Shown: positions 53,001 to 62,704, counted from the stretch's first letter. The stretch is DNA of 64,000 nt from Pseudomonadota bacterium (GCA_021820845.1 JAKADC010000001.1:310001-374000), one strand, 5' to 3'. Translations and numbers: made by a program. The notes: generated from the letters alone by a model not told the origin.

Positions 53001-53271
53001 CACGCCTACGCTCGGAACCGCCAACGTCTACAACATTTCGTATGTCAACGGCGGCGGCGTTTATGGTGACACCGAACGTTTCTCGAACATCGCCGGCGGC
53101 GGCCTTGCGCCCTCGCCCGTCGCAGGCATGGTCACGCTCGACGGCAGCACGACCGCGGTTCCGTTCTGCATCGGCTGCAATCCCCAGTCGGCGCTGCAGG
53201 GCGGATCGCCGCCGCCGCCGCCGCCCTTGAATCAGCCCAAGAGCCGGGTCTACTGGCAGATCGAGCGATGA
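50041..53271 (+). CDS. pilY1: Type IV pilus tip protein PilY1
   Basis: A 1076-residue exported protein (signal peptide FLLAACLLAFHLPGMA). The N-terminal part (about 30-340) looks like a von Willebrand A-like domain, but the metal-site motif is degenerate (VIDNAANFSSS instead of DxSxS). The C-terminal half (about 550-1050) is a beta-propeller with Asp-rich repeats (FDADTGTLLKDLPL, YVGDMGGNIWRVNIG) typical of PilY1. It ends in a polyproline stretch and SRVYWQIER. PilY1 caps the pilus and supports adhesion and surface sensing. ATG 50041 has AGGAG six bases before it. Overlaps the next gene by ATGA. Confidence 0.92.
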   Translation: MTIRIRKFLLAACLLAFHLPGMADDTDLFMGVPPSPTDLPNVMLVIDNAANFSSSTTDPSATCTIGGATNTLHGTVGGIEQCALYTVISAVPTDTPVMNVGIMFYNGSSGIVDINGATCTGSTGGCLAAPLKKLDGTQQSALLEYIARWTTNNGIPGSWIKANKQKTGAVQQETWAYFYGHTGLSGRSYASIKPTLGCHTYLVFIGNSYGSAGSPGDSTGDAGPANALLGLNSNPDMNATPLATTDQKAQILSTIQTDMCGTYTFPSANHETGGFYADEWSRYLAAQTDKTYTIGLLGDKCQASYAALLTSMADVGKGKYYPTTDRASLVSALQNILSEVQSNNSAFAAVSLPVSVNTQGAYLNQVFIGMFRPDENALPRWYGNLKQYKLGYLNGTLQLLDADGGSAISGSGTGFISECARSFWTPPTSNPDKYWFFEPEQNCMTVANSGSSNTPDGNIVQKGAQGYLLRGGANFLSASYKSRTVYTCDWTNITSCTGLAAFDTSITPDAFGLSSGDTTGRDLLVKWEKGQNNTTDTNDLDWQTSATRSSNSNPYYDIRPSVHGDVVHSRPVAIDYGTAGSPQVVVFYGGNDGMLRAVNGNRDGGGSINGPNGTAVPPGGELWSFVPPEFYPNIKRIRDNSVPVSYPGNLYLTTPKPKPYGLDGAVTAYNAGSTKWIYATMRRGGSAVYAFDVSTPGNPVLKWKRGCDSTGCASGSSTYSIGNIGQTWSSPKVLKAPGQTSGGVMTPMLIMGGGYDTCEDSDTTACTTPTKGSDIYVFDADTGTLLKDLPLPGGRGVVSDVFVVPDPLNPGQAIYAYVGDMGGNIWRVNIGTAAPADWTVTQIASLGCDTVTNCFPNRKFEFMPDVVYDNGKYDLLIGSGDREKPLATYTGAYGVNNYFFMVQDDPSDSTWLSSESNNCGGNSVICLNSLVEIPLNGTSPTPATVALHKGWYLQLNPHEQVVTSAITIFGTVTFSTHIPVVYEEGQCTPTLGTANVYNISYVNGGGVYGDTERFSNIAGGGLAPSPVAGMVTLDGSTTAVPFCIGCNPQSALQGGSPPPPPPLNQPKSRVYWQIER

Positions 53272-53822
53272 GGCGGGGCGCGATAACCGGTCGGACGCCG
53301 CACGTGCTGTCGCTCGTCGCACGGCGGGCCGCACAGGCGGGGTTTACCCTCATCGAGCTGCTGGTCACCATCTCCATCGTCGCGATCCTGGCAGCGATCG
53401 CGGTGCCTTCGTTCAACGAGATCGCGCTCAGCAGCAAGCTGACCTCGCTTTCCAACAGTTTCATGGCGAGCGCCCAGCTCGCACGCAGCGAAGCGATCAA
53501 GCGCAATCGATCCGTGATACTGTGTGCCTCGTCCAATGGCAGCACCTGCACGGGCACATGGAGCGGCGGCTGGGTCGTCGTGCTGACCGACGGCACCGGC
53601 ACGGTGGTCAACAGCCAGCCGGCGCTCCCCAACGGCTTTCTGATGTCCGAGGCGAACGGCCTCACCAGCATCGTGTTCCAGCCGACCGGCGTGGGCGCGA
53701 CGTTCAGCACCCTGACCTTGTGCCGCGCCACGCCGACGCCAGGCGACCAGAAAAGAACGATCCAGATCGACGCGACCGGGCGGTCCGACGTCACGAGAGA
53801 TCCGGCAACGACTTGTCCCTGA
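53268..53822 (+). CDS. fimT: Type IV pilus pseudopilin, GspH/FimT family (first copy)
   Basis: A 184-residue GspH/FimT-type prepilin: QAGFTLIELLVTISIVAILAAIAVPSF, then the GspH-domain opening SLSNSFMASAQLARSEAIKRN and the WSGGWVVVLTD motif. The leader is long (about 25 residues, MRRGAITGRTPHVLSLVARR...), which is unusual but still ends in AG before Phe. Start overlaps the pilY1 stop. Role in pilus priming is by family. Confidence 0.87.
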   Translation: MRRGAITGRTPHVLSLVARRAAQAGFTLIELLVTISIVAILAAIAVPSFNEIALSSKLTSLSNSFMASAQLARSEAIKRNRSVILCASSNGSTCTGTWSGGWVVVLTDGTGTVVNSQPALPNGFLMSEANGLTSIVFQPTGVGATFSTLTLCRATPTPGDQKRTIQIDATGRSDVTRDPATTCP

Positions 53823-53915
53823 CGGTTCGCCAACCATCAACCGTTGCGCTGGCCTCCCAGGCGGGTCGGAAAATCACGTTACGAATCATCGCCCTGCTCC
53901 CGTTTCCCCGCCCAC

Positions 53916-53931
53916 TACGACTAAAGTTGTA
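53916..53931. promoter_or_regulatory. Imperfect palindrome, possible operator before the second fimT gene
   Basis: TACGACT (53916-53922), AA, AGTTGTA (53925-53931): seven-base inverted arms with a single mismatch. Half-sites of this kind are typical of dimeric regulators such as LuxR/NarL-type response regulators. It lies in the 171-base gap between the two fimT-like genes, about 63 bases before the second start. No T-run follows, so it is not a terminator. Confidence 0.45.
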
Positions 53932-53993
53932 TAGCCGGTCCTGATCCATGATGGCACCCTCCCGAATCGATAACGAAATCGGGGGGAGGGACG

Positions 53994-54536
53994 ATGAATC
54001 AATCGGGCGCGACGCTGCTGGAGCTGATGCTGGTCCTGGCGATCTCCGCCATCCTGCTGACGATCGGCATCCCGTCCTTTGTTTCCGCCAGTGCCAACAG
54101 CAACGTGACGAGCGCGACCAACGCCATGGTCGCCTCGCTGCATCTGGCGCGCAGCGAGGCGATCAAGCGCGGTTCGCGGACGGTGGTGTGCCCGTCTCCG
54201 GGCGGCGCCGCCTGCGCGGTGAGCGGCGGCTGGGAGCAGGGCTGGATCGTGTTCAACGATGCGAACAACAATGCCGCCCTGGATAGCGGGGAGGCGGTGA
54301 TTCTGACGCAGGGAAGCATGTTGCCGGGGTATCGGATGACGGGCCAGTTGTCCGCGTCGAGCTACATTTCCTATACGCCGAGCGGCGCGGCGAAAAAGAC
54401 GAGCGGCGCGTTCCAGGCCGGCCACCTCACCGTTTGCGAGGCACTGGATTCGACGGTGTCGGCCAGGCAGATCATCATCAGCAAGACCGGCAGGCCGCGT
54501 ACTGCCCGGGTCACGCTCGCCGCCTGTCCTTCCTGA
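53994..54536 (+). CDS. fimT: Type IV pilus pseudopilin, GspH/FimT family (second copy)
   Basis: A 180-residue GspH-domain prepilin with a very short leader (MNQSG) before ATLLELMLVLAISAILLTIGIPSF, so +1 is Ala instead of Phe. Then SNVTSATNAMVASLHLARSEAIKRGSRTVVC and GWEQGWIVFNDANNNAALDSGE give the FimT/FimU signature. Preceded by a strong GGGAGGG ribosome site and a gap of 171 bases, so it may be transcribed separately from the pilE-fimT unit. Convergent with ispH. Confidence 0.88.
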   Translation: MNQSGATLLELMLVLAISAILLTIGIPSFVSASANSNVTSATNAMVASLHLARSEAIKRGSRTVVCPSPGGAACAVSGGWEQGWIVFNDANNNAALDSGEAVILTQGSMLPGYRMTGQLSASSYISYTPSGAAKKTSGAFQAGHLTVCEALDSTVSARQIIISKTGRPRTARVTLAACPS

Positions 54537-54554
54537 GCGAGCGGGGGGCGTTCG

Positions 54555-55487
54555 TCAGGCCAGGTCTTTGGGCAGGGCGAAGGCCACCTTTTCCTGCGTG
54601 CCATCGAGGTCGGTCACCGAACCGATGCCCAGTTCGCCGAGCCGTTCGATCACCGCGCGCACCAGGACTTCCGGCGCGGACGCGCCGGCCGTGAGACCGG
54701 CGCGCGCCTTGCCCGCCAGCCAATCCGGATCGATTTCCGACGCGTTGTCCACCATGTAGGCGGGCACGCCGAGGTTCTGCGCGACCTCGCGCAGCCGATT
54801 CGAGTTCGAACTGGTCGGCGATCCCACCACGATCACCACGTCGCATTGCGGCGCTAGCGCCTTGACCGCGTCCTGGCGGTTTTGCGTGGCGTAGCAGATG
54901 TCGTCCTTTTTCGGACCGGTGATGGCGGGAAATCGCGCGCGCAGCGCGTCGACCACGCGTGCGGCGTCATCCACCGACAGCGTCGTCTGCGTGACGTAGG
55001 CGAGTTTCTCGGGGTCGCTTACCCTGAGCGTCTCGACGTCTTCCGGCGTTTCGACCAGATACATGCCGCCTGTCGACTGGCCCAGCGTGCCCTCGACCTC
55101 GGGATGGCCCTTGTGGCCGATCATCACGATCTCGTAGCCCTTGTCGCGCATCTTGCTGACCTCGACGTGCACCTTGGTGACGAGCGGGCAGGTCGCGTCG
55201 AATACGGTGAGGCCGCGCGCCGCGGCCTCGGCGCGCACCGCCTGCGAGACGCCATGCGCGCTGAAGATCACGGTGGCGCCGGCGGGAACCTCGTCCAGCT
55301 CCTCGACGAAGATCGCGCCCTTGGCCTTGAGGTCGTTGACGACGAAGGTGTTGTGGACGACCTCGTGACGCACGTAGATCGGCGCGCCGAATTTTTCCAG
55401 TGCGCGCTCGACGATGGCGATGGCGCGGTCGACCCCGGCGCAGAAGCCGCGGGGGTTGGCGAGAAGGATGGTCGGCGTCATGGGCAT
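54555..55487 (-). CDS. ispH: 4-hydroxy-3-methylbut-2-enyl diphosphate reductase
   Basis: IspH (LytB) makes IPP and DMAPP in the last step of the MEP isoprenoid pathway, using a [4Fe-4S] cluster. The 310-residue protein has the three cluster cysteines at about C16 ([12 protein letters not shown]), C100 ([12 protein letters not shown]) and C198 ([11 protein letters not shown]), plus HEVVHN, SAHGVS and [14 protein letters not shown] 55487 sits in TGATG overlap with the fkpB stop; an ATG two codons on is also possible. Last gene of the murJ-ribF-ileS-lspA-fkpB-ispH unit. Confidence 0.96.
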   Translation of the reverse strand: MPMTPTILLANPRGFCAGVDRAIAIVERALEKFGAPIYVRHEVVHNTFVVNDLKAKGAIFVEELDEVPAGATVIFSAHGVSQAVRAEAAARGLTVFDATCPLVTKVHVEVSKMRDKGYEIVMIGHKGHPEVEGTLGQSTGGMYLVETPEDVETLRVSDPEKLAYVTQTTLSVDDAARVVDALRARFPAITGPKKDDICYATQNRQDAVKALAPQCDVVIVVGSPTSSNSNRLREVAQNLGVPAYMVDNASEIDPDWLAGKARAGLTAGASAPEVLVRAVIERLGELGIGSVTDLDGTQEKVAFALPKDLA

Positions 55488-55939
55488 CACTGGGTCACGG
55501 GAAGTATCCGCTCGATTTCCACCTCGAACTCGATCGACAGGTCGGCGAGCGGATGATTGAAGTCGACCTTCACCGCCTCGTCTCCGATTTCGAGGATGCG
55601 GCCGGCGAGCGTCTGGCCGTTGGGCATGGAAAATTCGACGAGTTCATCGACCGCCAATTTCATGTCTTCCGGCAGGTCGCTCTTTCGCAGCGTCTGGATC
55701 AGCTCGGGTTGGCCGAGTCCGAACGCCTGCCACGGCTCGAGCAGGAAGACGTGGCGCTCGCCCGGCGCCAGGTCGACCAGCCATTCCTCCAGCGTCGGGG
55801 CCAAGGTCCCATCGCCGAGGGTTACGGTTTCCGGCGTGGCATCGTCGAAATTGGAGACGATGTCGTCGTCGCCGCCGCGCACGCGCAGCGCGTAGCGCAG
55901 TTCGAGCGTGTCGCCGGGGGAGACCGTGCGCGTCGTCAT
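55487..55939 (-). CDS. fkpB: FKBP-type peptidyl-prolyl isomerase FkpB (SlpA-like)
   Basis: A 150-residue SlyD/SlpA-type [22 protein letters not shown], then [37 protein letters not shown] with the FKBP core and inserted chaperone flap, and [17 protein letters not shown] near the end. It lacks SlyD's His-rich tail. It overlaps lspA by four bases and ispH by one, the usual lspA-fkpB-ispH order. Confidence 0.92.
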   Translation of the reverse strand: MTTRTVSPGDTLELRYALRVRGGDDDIVSNFDDATPETVTLGDGTLAPTLEEWLVDLAPGERHVFLLEPWQAFGLGQPELIQTLRKSDLPEDMKLAVDELVEFSMPNGQTLAGRILEIGDEAVKVDFNHPLADLSIEFEVEIERILPVTQ

Positions 55940-56433
55940 TGCGCGCTCGAGGCACCCGACCTGCCGCGCAGGCTGTCCCAGACGAGCAGCACGGCGCCGA
56001 CGGTGATGGCGGAATCGGCGACGTTGAACGCCGGCCAGGCAAAGCTTCGGTAGTGGAAATACAGGAAGTCCACTACGTGGCCGAGCGCGATGCGGTCAAG
56101 CACGTTGCCGAGCGCGCCGCCCAGCACCAGCGCCAGGGCGAATGCCATGCGCGGGTGATGCGCGTGGCGTTTCAGCAGCCGCACGATGATCACCGTGGCG
56201 GCGATGCCCACGGCGATGAAGAACCAGCGCTGCCAGCCGCCGGCGTCGGCGAGGAAGCTGAACGCGGCGCCGGTGTTGTGCACGCGGACCAGCGAAAAGA
56301 ACGGCAGCACCGGGATGGACTCCTGGTAGGCGAGCGTGGACGATATCCACCACTTGGTCAGGTGGTCCGCGACGATGACGATGAACGCGAGGACCAGCCA
56401 TTTGCGTATCGCCCGACTCATAAGATCACGCAT
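55936..56433 (-). CDS. lspA: Lipoprotein signal peptidase
   Basis: LspA cleaves signal peptides of diacylglyceryl prolipoproteins in the inner membrane. The 165-residue protein has four membrane helices, the motif [10 protein letters not shown] near 21, [12 protein letters not shown] near 49, and the catalytic aspartates in [16 protein letters not shown] near 108 and [11 protein letters not shown] near 135. ATG 56433 is preferred, with GAGGTG eight bases before it; a second ATG four codons later is possible. Overlaps the ileS stop. Confidence 0.95.
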   Translation of the reverse strand: MRDLMSRAIRKWLVLAFIVIVADHLTKWWISSTLAYQESIPVLPFFSLVRVHNTGAAFSFLADAGGWQRWFFIAVGIAATVIIVRLLKRHAHHPRMAFALALVLGGALGNVLDRIALGHVVDFLYFHYRSFAWPAFNVADSAITVGAVLLVWDSLRGRSGASSAQ

Positions 56434-59209
56434 GGATGCGCACCTCGCCTGCGCCGTAGAGATTGCTCACGCAGCGTCCGCACAATCCGGGATGCTCCGC
56501 GTGCGCATCGACATCGTCGCGATAGTGCCAGCAGCGATCGCACTTCTTTGCCGTACTCGGCACGACCTCGACCCGGTCCCCGTCGGCGGCCTCGACATGT
56601 GCCTGCGACGTGATCAATACGAAGCGCAGGTCGTCGCCCAGCGGCGCCAGCAGCGCCTGGGTGGCGGGGGTGGCATGCAGGGTGACTTCGGCCTGCAGCG
56701 ACGAGCCGATGCCGCCTGCGACCCGCACGGCTTCGAGTTCCTTCTGCACCTCGGCGCGCACGGCGCGGATGCGGGACCAGCGGTCGAGCAGGTCGGCCTC
56801 GTCGCCCTGCGCCGGCAGGGCGTGCCAAGTGTGCAGGAACACAGAATCGTCCTCGCCCGCCAGTTGCGCCCACACCTCCTCGCCGGTGAACGACAGGATC
56901 GGCGCCATCCAGCGGGTCAGCGCCTGTGTCAGGTGATAAAGCGCATTCTGCGCCGCGCGCCGCGGCCGGCTGGCGGCGCCGCCGGTGTAGAGGCGATCCT
57001 TGAGGATATCGAGGTAGAAGCCGCCGAGGTCTTCGGAACAGAAGTTCTGCAGCTTCTGCACAATGAAATGGAACTCGTAGGCGCCGTAGTGCGCCTCGAT
57101 CTCGGCCTGCAGCCGACGCGTCATCGCCAGCGCGTAGCGGTCGATCTCCAGCCATTCCTCGACCGGCAGCGCGTGCGCTTCGGGGTCGAAGTCCGACAGG
57201 TTGGCGAGCAGGAATTTCAGCGTGTTGCGGATGCGGCGGTAGCTTTCCACCACGCGCTTGAGGATCTCGTCGGAGATCGTGAGCTCGCCGGAATAGTCGG
57301 TGGTCGCGACCCACAGCCGCAGGATGTCGGCGCCGTACTGGTCCATCACCTTCTGCGGCGAGACGACGTTGCCCTTCGACTTGCTCATCTTGTGGCCTTT
57401 GCCGTCGACGACGAAGCCATGGGTCAGCAGCGCGTCGTACGGCGCGCGGCCATCGGTCGCACAGCCGGTGAGCAAGGAAGACTGGAACCAGCCGCGATGC
57501 TGGTCGGAGCCTTCGAGGTAGAGGTCGGCGCTGGCTTGACCAGGCGCGGCGCGCGCGAACTCGGGACGGCGCTTCAGCACGCAGGCGTGGGTAACGCCGG
57601 AGTCGAACCAGACGTCGAGCGTGTGGCCGGTCTTGTCGTAGTGCGCTGCGTCGTCGCCGAGCAGTTCGGCGGGGTCGAGCGCGAACCAGGCCTCGATCCC
57701 TTGCTGCTCGACGCGTTTCGCAACGTCTTCCAGCAGCTCCGCCGTCCGCGGGTGCAGCGCGCCGGTTTCCTTGTGGGTGAAGAAGGGCATCGGCACGCCC
57801 CAGTTGCGCTGGCGCGAAACGCACCAGTCGGGGCGGTTTTTGATCATCGCCTCGAGACGCGCGCGCCCCCAGGACGGGAAGAACTGCGTCGCATCGACCG
57901 CGGCCATCGCCTTTTCGCGCAGCGTGCCCTCATTCCCGGCTTCCATGCCGATGAACCACTGCCGCGTCGCGCGGAAGATGATCGGCGTCTTGTGGCGCCA
58001 GCAGTGCGGATAGCTGTGCAGCAGCTTCTCGTGCGCGAGCAGCGCGCCGCGGGCTTCGAGCGTTTCGAGAATCACGGGGTTGGCCTGCCAGATGCTCATG
58101 CCGCCGACCAGCGGCACCCCGGCGTAGAAGCGGCCGTCGTCGCCGACCGGATTGTCGACCTTGAGGCCGTAGCGGCTGCCGACCACGTAGTCGTCGAGGC
58201 CGTGGCCCGGCGCGGTGTGGACCGCGCCGGTGCCGGCGTCCGCGGTGACGTGCTCGCCGACGATCACCGGCACCTGGCGTTCCTGGAAGGGATGCCACAG
58301 CAGCACGCCTTCGAGCATCTGGCCGGTCGTGTGGGCGAGGGTTTCCGCACCCTCGGCGAGCCCGTAACGCGCGAGCGCGGCTTCGCGCAGGCTCTCGGCG
58401 AGGATCAGCAGGCCCTTGGCGGTGCGCACCAGCGCGTACTGGAAATCCGGATGGAGCGCCACCGCCTGGTTGGCCGGCAACGTCCAAGGCGTGGTGGTCC
58501 AGATGACGACCTGGACCGGTTCGGCGATCGACGCGACGTCGAAGCGGCGCGCGAGGTCGGCGTGGTCGGCCACGGCGAAGCCGACGTCGATCGCCGGCGA
58601 GGACTTGTCCTCGTATTCGACCTCGGCTTCGGCCAGCGCCGAGCCGCAATCGACGCACCAGTGCACCGGCTTGGCGCCCTGGTAGAGGTAGCCGGCCTGC
58701 TGGATTCTCCCCAGCACGCGCAACTGATCGGCCTCGAACTGGAAATCCATGGTGCGGTAGGGATGGTCCCAGTCGCCGAGCACGCCCAGGCGGACGAAAT
58801 CGGCCTTCTGCCGCTCGATCTGTTCGCTGGCATAGGCGCGGCACAGCTCGCGGAATTTCGCGGGCGGGATGTTCTTGCCGTGGGTTTTCTCCACCTGCAG
58901 TTCGATCGGCAGGCCGTGGCAGTCCCAGCCGGGCACGTAGGGGGCGTCGAAGCCGGACAGCGTCTTCGCCTTGACGATGATGTCCTTGAGGATCTTGTTG
59001 ACTGCGTGGCCGATGTGGATGTCGCCGTTGGCGTAAGGCGGCCCGTCGTGCAGGATGAACTTCGGTCGCCCCGCCGCCGCCTTGCGGATCGCCTCGTAGC
59101 GTTTCTTCTCCTGCCAGCTCTTCACCCAGCCCGGCTCGCGCTTGGCGAGGTCGCCGCGCATCGGGAAGGGCGTGTCGGGCAGGTTGAGCGTGCTTTTGTA
59201 GTCAGGCAT
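56426..59209 (-). CDS. ileS: Isoleucyl-tRNA synthetase
   Basis: A 927-residue class I synthetase charging tRNA-Ile. HIGH motif in [12 protein letters not shown] near 57-68, the editing domain with [16 protein letters not shown] near 240, KMSKS at about 607-611 ([11 protein letters not shown]), and the C-terminal zinc finger with cysteines in [12 protein letters not shown] and [11 protein letters not shown]. Length is normal for the bacterial type 1 enzyme. Overlaps ribF and lspA by eight bases each. Confidence 0.97.
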   Translation of the reverse strand: MPDYKSTLNLPDTPFPMRGDLAKREPGWVKSWQEKKRYEAIRKAAAGRPKFILHDGPPYANGDIHIGHAVNKILKDIIVKAKTLSGFDAPYVPGWDCHGLPIELQVEKTHGKNIPPAKFRELCRAYASEQIERQKADFVRLGVLGDWDHPYRTMDFQFEADQLRVLGRIQQAGYLYQGAKPVHWCVDCGSALAEAEVEYEDKSSPAIDVGFAVADHADLARRFDVASIAEPVQVVIWTTTPWTLPANQAVALHPDFQYALVRTAKGLLILAESLREAALARYGLAEGAETLAHTTGQMLEGVLLWHPFQERQVPVIVGEHVTADAGTGAVHTAPGHGLDDYVVGSRYGLKVDNPVGDDGRFYAGVPLVGGMSIWQANPVILETLEARGALLAHEKLLHSYPHCWRHKTPIIFRATRQWFIGMEAGNEGTLREKAMAAVDATQFFPSWGRARLEAMIKNRPDWCVSRQRNWGVPMPFFTHKETGALHPRTAELLEDVAKRVEQQGIEAWFALDPAELLGDDAAHYDKTGHTLDVWFDSGVTHACVLKRRPEFARAAPGQASADLYLEGSDQHRGWFQSSLLTGCATDGRAPYDALLTHGFVVDGKGHKMSKSKGNVVSPQKVMDQYGADILRLWVATTDYSGELTISDEILKRVVESYRRIRNTLKFLLANLSDFDPEAHALPVEEWLEIDRYALAMTRRLQAEIEAHYGAYEFHFIVQKLQNFCSEDLGGFYLDILKDRLYTGGAASRPRRAAQNALYHLTQALTRWMAPILSFTGEEVWAQLAGEDDSVFLHTWHALPAQGDEADLLDRWSRIRAVRAEVQKELEAVRVAGGIGSSLQAEVTLHATPATQALLAPLGDDLRFVLITSQAHVEAADGDRVEVVPSTAKKCDRCWHYRDDVDAHAEHPGLCGRCVSNLYGAGEVRIHA

Positions 59210-60134
59210 GGCGCAGCTTGAGGTAATGTTTGGCGTTGTCGACGTCGCGGCGGATCTGCGCGATGAGGCTGTCGAGGTCGGGATATTTTTCTTCGTCGCG
59301 CAGCTTGTGCAGGAAATCCACGCGCACGCGGCGGCCGTAGATGTCGGCGTCGAAGTCGAACAGGTGGACTTCGAGCACGGGAACCGCGTCGGCGCCCTTG
59401 ACCGTGGGGCGTTTCCCCAGGCTCGCGACGCCGGGCAGCGGCGCGCCGTCGAGACCGCAGAGTTCGACCGCGAATATGCCCATCAGCGGCGGCCGGTTGT
59501 GCTTCAGCTGGACGTTGGCGGTCGGGAAGCCGATGTCGCGCCCCAGCTTGTCGCCATGCACCACGCGCCCCGAGATGCTGTACGGGCGGCCCAGCAGGCG
59601 GGCGGCGTGTTCGAGTTCGCCTGCCGCCAGCGCGTCGCGCACGGCCGTCGAGGAAACGCGTTCGCCCGCGACTTCGACCGTCGGCAGCGACTCGGCGTCG
59701 AAGCCGAGCGATGCGCCCGCCTTTTTCAGCAGGGCGAAGTCGCCCGCGCGTTTGGCGCCGTAGCGGAAATCGTCGCCCACCAGCACGTAGCGCGCCTGCA
59801 GCGTGCGCCCCAGGACCTGTTCGATGAAGGCTTCCGGCGACAGGGCGGAGAAAGCGCGGTCGAAACGGAACACGTGGAAGCGGTCGATTCCGAGGTGACG
59901 CAGGCATTCGGCCTTTTCGCGCAGGCTGGACAGGCGCGCGGGCGCCTGTGTCGGCGTGAAAACCTCCCGCGGATGCGGCTCGAAGCTCAGCACGCAGCTC
60001 GCTTCGCCGCGCGCCCGCGCCACGTCCCGCAGGCGCGCGAGCATGGCCTGGTGCCCGAGATGCAGGCCGTCGAAATTGCCGATCGTGACTGCGTGAGGCG
60101 TGCCGAGTGGACGGAAACCGTGGGTGATGCGCAT
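59202..60134 (-). CDS. ribF: Bifunctional riboflavin kinase / FAD synthetase
   Basis: RibF makes FMN and FAD from riboflavin in the cytoplasm. The 310-residue protein has the N-terminal nucleotidyltransferase motif [17 protein letters not shown] near 16-32, [10 protein letters not shown] near 49, [14 protein letters not shown] near 119, and the C-terminal kinase block [12 protein letters not shown] near 200 and [13 protein letters not shown] near 233. Placed between murJ and ileS as in many proteobacteria. Confidence 0.95.
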   Translation of the reverse strand: MRITHGFRPLGTPHAVTIGNFDGLHLGHQAMLARLRDVARARGEASCVLSFEPHPREVFTPTQAPARLSSLREKAECLRHLGIDRFHVFRFDRAFSALSPEAFIEQVLGRTLQARYVLVGDDFRYGAKRAGDFALLKKAGASLGFDAESLPTVEVAGERVSSTAVRDALAAGELEHAARLLGRPYSISGRVVHGDKLGRDIGFPTANVQLKHNRPPLMGIFAVELCGLDGAPLPGVASLGKRPTVKGADAVPVLEVHLFDFDADIYGRRVRVDFLHKLRDEEKYPDLDSLIAQIRRDVDNAKHYLKLRHA

Positions 60135-60180
60135 TGCGGGCGAGACGCCGAAAAGGACCTATTCTAGCCGATCCGGACCC

Positions 60181-61719
60181 TTATTCGGCGGCGCGGCGGA
60201 CGAACTGGCGCGGGCGGAAGCCCATCAGGCCGAGTGCGCCGAAATACGCGGCCGCGCCTCCGCCGACGAGCAGCGCCAACCGCGCAAGCCGCTCGTACGA
60301 GCGGGCGGCGAGCCACCATTCGGCGCTTCCCATGGTGAAGTAGAGCAACGCCGCCATCAGGGCCACCGCAAGCAGCACGCGCGCGAGGTAGCCAGCCCAT
60401 CCCGGCTGCGGCTGGTAGATGCGGTGCTTTCTCAGCAGATGCAGCAGCAGCGCGGCATTGAGGCAGGCGCCCAGCCCGATCGCCAGCGCAAGCCCGGCGT
60501 GCCCGAGCGGGAAGATGAAGGCGAGGTTCATCAACTGGGTGGCGAACAGCGTGAGGATGGCGACCTTGACCGGCGTACGGATGTTCTGCCGCGCATAGAA
60601 GCCGGGGGCCAGCACCTTGACGAGTATCAATCCGACCAGCCCGAGGCTGTAGGCGACCAGCGCATGCTGGGTCATGCTGACGTCGTGCGCGTCGAACGCG
60701 CCGTAGCGGAACAGCGTGGTGATGAGCGGCACGGCGAGCACGGCGAGCGCGGCCGCCGACGGCAGCGCCAGCAGCAGGGTGAGCCGCAGACCCCAGTCGA
60801 GCAGCCGGGAATATTCGACCGGCGAGTCGTCGGCGTAATGCTTGGCGAGGCTCGGCAGCAGGATCGTGCCGAGCGCCACGCCGAGCATGCCGGTCGGAAA
60901 TTCCATCAGGCGGTCCGCGTAATACAGCCACGAGACGCTGCCCGTTGCGAGGAAGGACGCGAAGATCGTGTTGATCAGCAGACTGATCTGGGCCACCGAG
61001 ACCCCGAGTGTCGCGGGCGCCATCAGCCGCAGGACGCGCTTGACGCCTGGATCGTTGAAATGCCGTGTCGGGCGCGGCAGGATGTCGATCTTCGCCAGGT
61101 GCGGCAGCATCCAGGCCAGTTGCAGCACGCCGCCGAGCGCGACGCCCCAGCCAAGCGCCAGCACCGGCGGGTCGAAGTAGGGGGCGAGCCCAAGCGCGGC
61201 GCCGATCATCGCGACGTTCAGCAGGACCGGGGCGAACGCGGGCACCGAGAACTTGCTGTAGGTATTCAGGATGCCCGCCGCCAGCGCCACGAGCGAAATG
61301 AAGATGATGTAGGGAAAGGTGATGCGCAGCAGCGTCACGGTCAGCGCGAATTTCTCCGGATCGGCGCGGAAGCCCGGCGCGCTCACGTAGGCGACCCACG
61401 GCGCGCCGATGATCCCGAGCAGGGCGACCGCGACGAGCGCCAGCGTCAGCACCGAGCCGACCTGGCTGACCAGAACCTGGGTGGCGTCGTGCCCCTGGCG
61501 ATTCTTGTATTCGGCCAGGATCGGGACGAAGGCCTGCGAGAATGCCCCCTCGGCGAACAGGCGCCGCAGCAGGTTGGGGATCTTGAAGGCGACGAAGAAG
61601 GCGTCGGTCGCGAGGCCGGCGCCGAAGATGCGGGCGACGATCGTGTCGCGCGCGAATCCCATGATGCGGGAGAGCAGGGTCATGCTGCTGACCGCAGCGA
61701 GGGCTTTGAGTAGGTTCAT
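60181..61719 (-). CDS. murJ: Lipid II flippase MurJ
   Basis: A 512-residue inner-membrane protein of the MVF family with about 14 helices that flips lipid II during peptidoglycan synthesis. It opens [34 protein letters not shown], with the conserved Arg residues of the central cavity, and has [26 protein letters not shown] near 38-63. ATG 61719 is chosen because it gives this standard start; the upstream in-frame region lies in the rpsT promoter zone. First gene of the minus-strand operon ending in ispH. Confidence 0.95.
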   Translation of the reverse strand: MNLLKALAAVSSMTLLSRIMGFARDTIVARIFGAGLATDAFFVAFKIPNLLRRLFAEGAFSQAFVPILAEYKNRQGHDATQVLVSQVGSVLTLALVAVALLGIIGAPWVAYVSAPGFRADPEKFALTVTLLRITFPYIIFISLVALAAGILNTYSKFSVPAFAPVLLNVAMIGAALGLAPYFDPPVLALGWGVALGGVLQLAWMLPHLAKIDILPRPTRHFNDPGVKRVLRLMAPATLGVSVAQISLLINTIFASFLATGSVSWLYYADRLMEFPTGMLGVALGTILLPSLAKHYADDSPVEYSRLLDWGLRLTLLLALPSAAALAVLAVPLITTLFRYGAFDAHDVSMTQHALVAYSLGLVGLILVKVLAPGFYARQNIRTPVKVAILTLFATQLMNLAFIFPLGHAGLALAIGLGACLNAALLLHLLRKHRIYQPQPGWAGYLARVLLAVALMAALLYFTMGSAEWWLAARSYERLARLALLVGGGAAAYFGALGLMGFRPRQFVRRAAE

Positions 61720-61787
61720 CGGCAGGCGGGGTTTTGCGCGCATTGTGCGGGCGGGGCGGCTGCGCTGCAACTCCGCGTGCGGCGCGC

Positions 61788-61817
61788 TTGATTTTTCGGC
61801 GGCTTCTCCCGTACAAT
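61788..61817 (+). promoter_or_regulatory. Sigma-70-type promoter of rpsT
   Basis: TTGATT (61788-61793) and TACAAT (61812-61817) are separated by 18 bases; both match consensus well. A start near 61824 gives a leader of about 120 bases before rpsT, carrying two hairpins. Confidence 0.65.
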
Positions 61818-61873
61818 CGCGGGCTTTGGTGAAATCAGCCCCGTTCCGAACCGGGCGCACACTCGATTGATTG

Positions 61874-61929
61874 CCCTGCGCCAGGCGCAGGGTCCCTAGA
61901 TTAATTTGCCTCGCCCGTTGTTGCGAGGC
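61874..61929 (+). promoter_or_regulatory. Two tandem hairpins in the rpsT leader
   Basis: Hairpin 1 pairs CCCTGCG (61874-61880) with CGCAGGG (61886-61892) across a five-base loop. Hairpin 2 pairs GCCTCGC (61908-61914) with GCGAGGC (61923-61929) across eight bases and ends six bases before the AGGAG ribosome site. E. coli S20 represses its own translation through its leader; a similar role here is inferred. Confidence 0.5.
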
Positions 61930-61946
61930 TTACAGGAGCAGAATAT

Positions 61947-62210
61947 ATGGCGAACTCCGCCCAGGCGCGCAAGCGCGCACGTCAAGCCAGCGCCCAGCGC
62001 GACAGCAACATGAGCCAGCGTTCCGAGTTCCGCACGGCGGTCAAGAAGGTGCGCAAGGCGATCGAGGCCGGCGACAAGGCCGCCGCCCAGCAGGTGTTCC
62101 AGGCTTCGATGAGCGTGATCGACAGCATCGCGGACAAGAAGATCGTCCACAAGAACAAGGCCGCGCGCCACAAGAGCCGTCTGTCGCAGGCCGTGAAGAG
62201 CATGGCCTGA
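61947..62210 (+). CDS. rpsT: 30S ribosomal protein S20
   Basis: An 87-residue, lysine/arginine-rich small-subunit protein with the S20 opening [20 protein letters not shown] and closing [21 protein letters not shown]. It binds 16S rRNA early in assembly. ATG 61947 is preceded by CAGGAGCAG. Divergent from murJ, as in many proteobacteria, and ended by a strong bidirectional terminator. Confidence 0.97.
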   Translation: MANSAQARKRARQASAQRDSNMSQRSEFRTAVKKVRKAIEAGDKAAAQQVFQASMSVIDSIADKKIVHKNKAARHKSRLSQAVKSMA

Positions 62211-62255
62211 GCGCCGGAGCGCCGGAGCGCTTCGGGCGAAACTGCCCGCGCCAAG

Positions 62256-62281
62256 AAAAACGCCGCATCGCGGCGTTTTTT
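62256..62281. terminator. Bidirectional intrinsic terminator between rpsT and the DUF3579-type gene
   Basis: AAAAACGCCGC (62256-62266), loop ATC, GCGGCGTTTTT (62270-62280) with one more T. A-run on one side and T-run on the other let it stop rpsT transcription on plus and the convergent gene on minus. Confidence 0.9.
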
Positions 62282-62302
62282 CATTTCAGGGCCGGCGGCC
62301 GC

Positions 62303-62584
62303 TCAGTCCCCGTTTTCGGTGACCAGCTCGTTGCTCGCGGCAAACGCCTGAAGGAAGCGGTAGGCATCGGGGTCGGCCGCCTTGAGCTTCTTGTCCACCA
62401 CGACGCAGGGAACGCCCTCCAGGGCCGTGGGCTGCACGTAAGGCGAATAGTTGGTGCGGTTGTTCGGGTCGATGACCGCGAAAACGCCTGCCAGCCGCTC
62501 CGCCCAGTCGCTCGGCCGGAACCGCGAGCCCTTGGTGGTGAGGCCGCGAATGATGAAGGGAGCGTTGGCGGGGACGTCGTCCAT
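62303..62584 (-). CDS. DUF3579 domain protein
   Basis: A 93-residue soluble protein resembling the DUF3579 family of betaproteobacteria: FIIRGLTTKGSRFRPSDWAERLAGVFA at about 10-36, and PYVQPTALEGVPCVVVDKKLKAADPDAYRFLQAFAASNEL near 48-87. The function of the family is unknown. ATG 62584 begins MDDVPANAP. Convergent with rpsT across a shared terminator. Confidence 0.75.
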   Translation of the reverse strand: MDDVPANAPFIIRGLTTKGSRFRPSDWAERLAGVFAVIDPNNRTNYSPYVQPTALEGVPCVVVDKKLKAADPDAYRFLQAFAASNELVTENGD

Positions 62585-62704
62585 GGGGCGGGCAGAAGGC
62601 AGGCGGCTTAAGAGATTCGGAGGATTTTAGCATGCGGACAAAGCGGCACAGGGACGACGCCTTGCGCGAGCGTGTGGTTTTGAAGATACTTGCGCCGGTT
62701 TACC

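Noticed and set aside
56336-59221. A 961-codon open frame antisense to ileS and other long antisense frames (for example antisense to purF, cysS and murA)
   Set aside because: High GC leaves few stop codons opposite GC-rich genes. The translations are rich in Arg/His/Asp/Gln with no domains, and the sense genes are certain.
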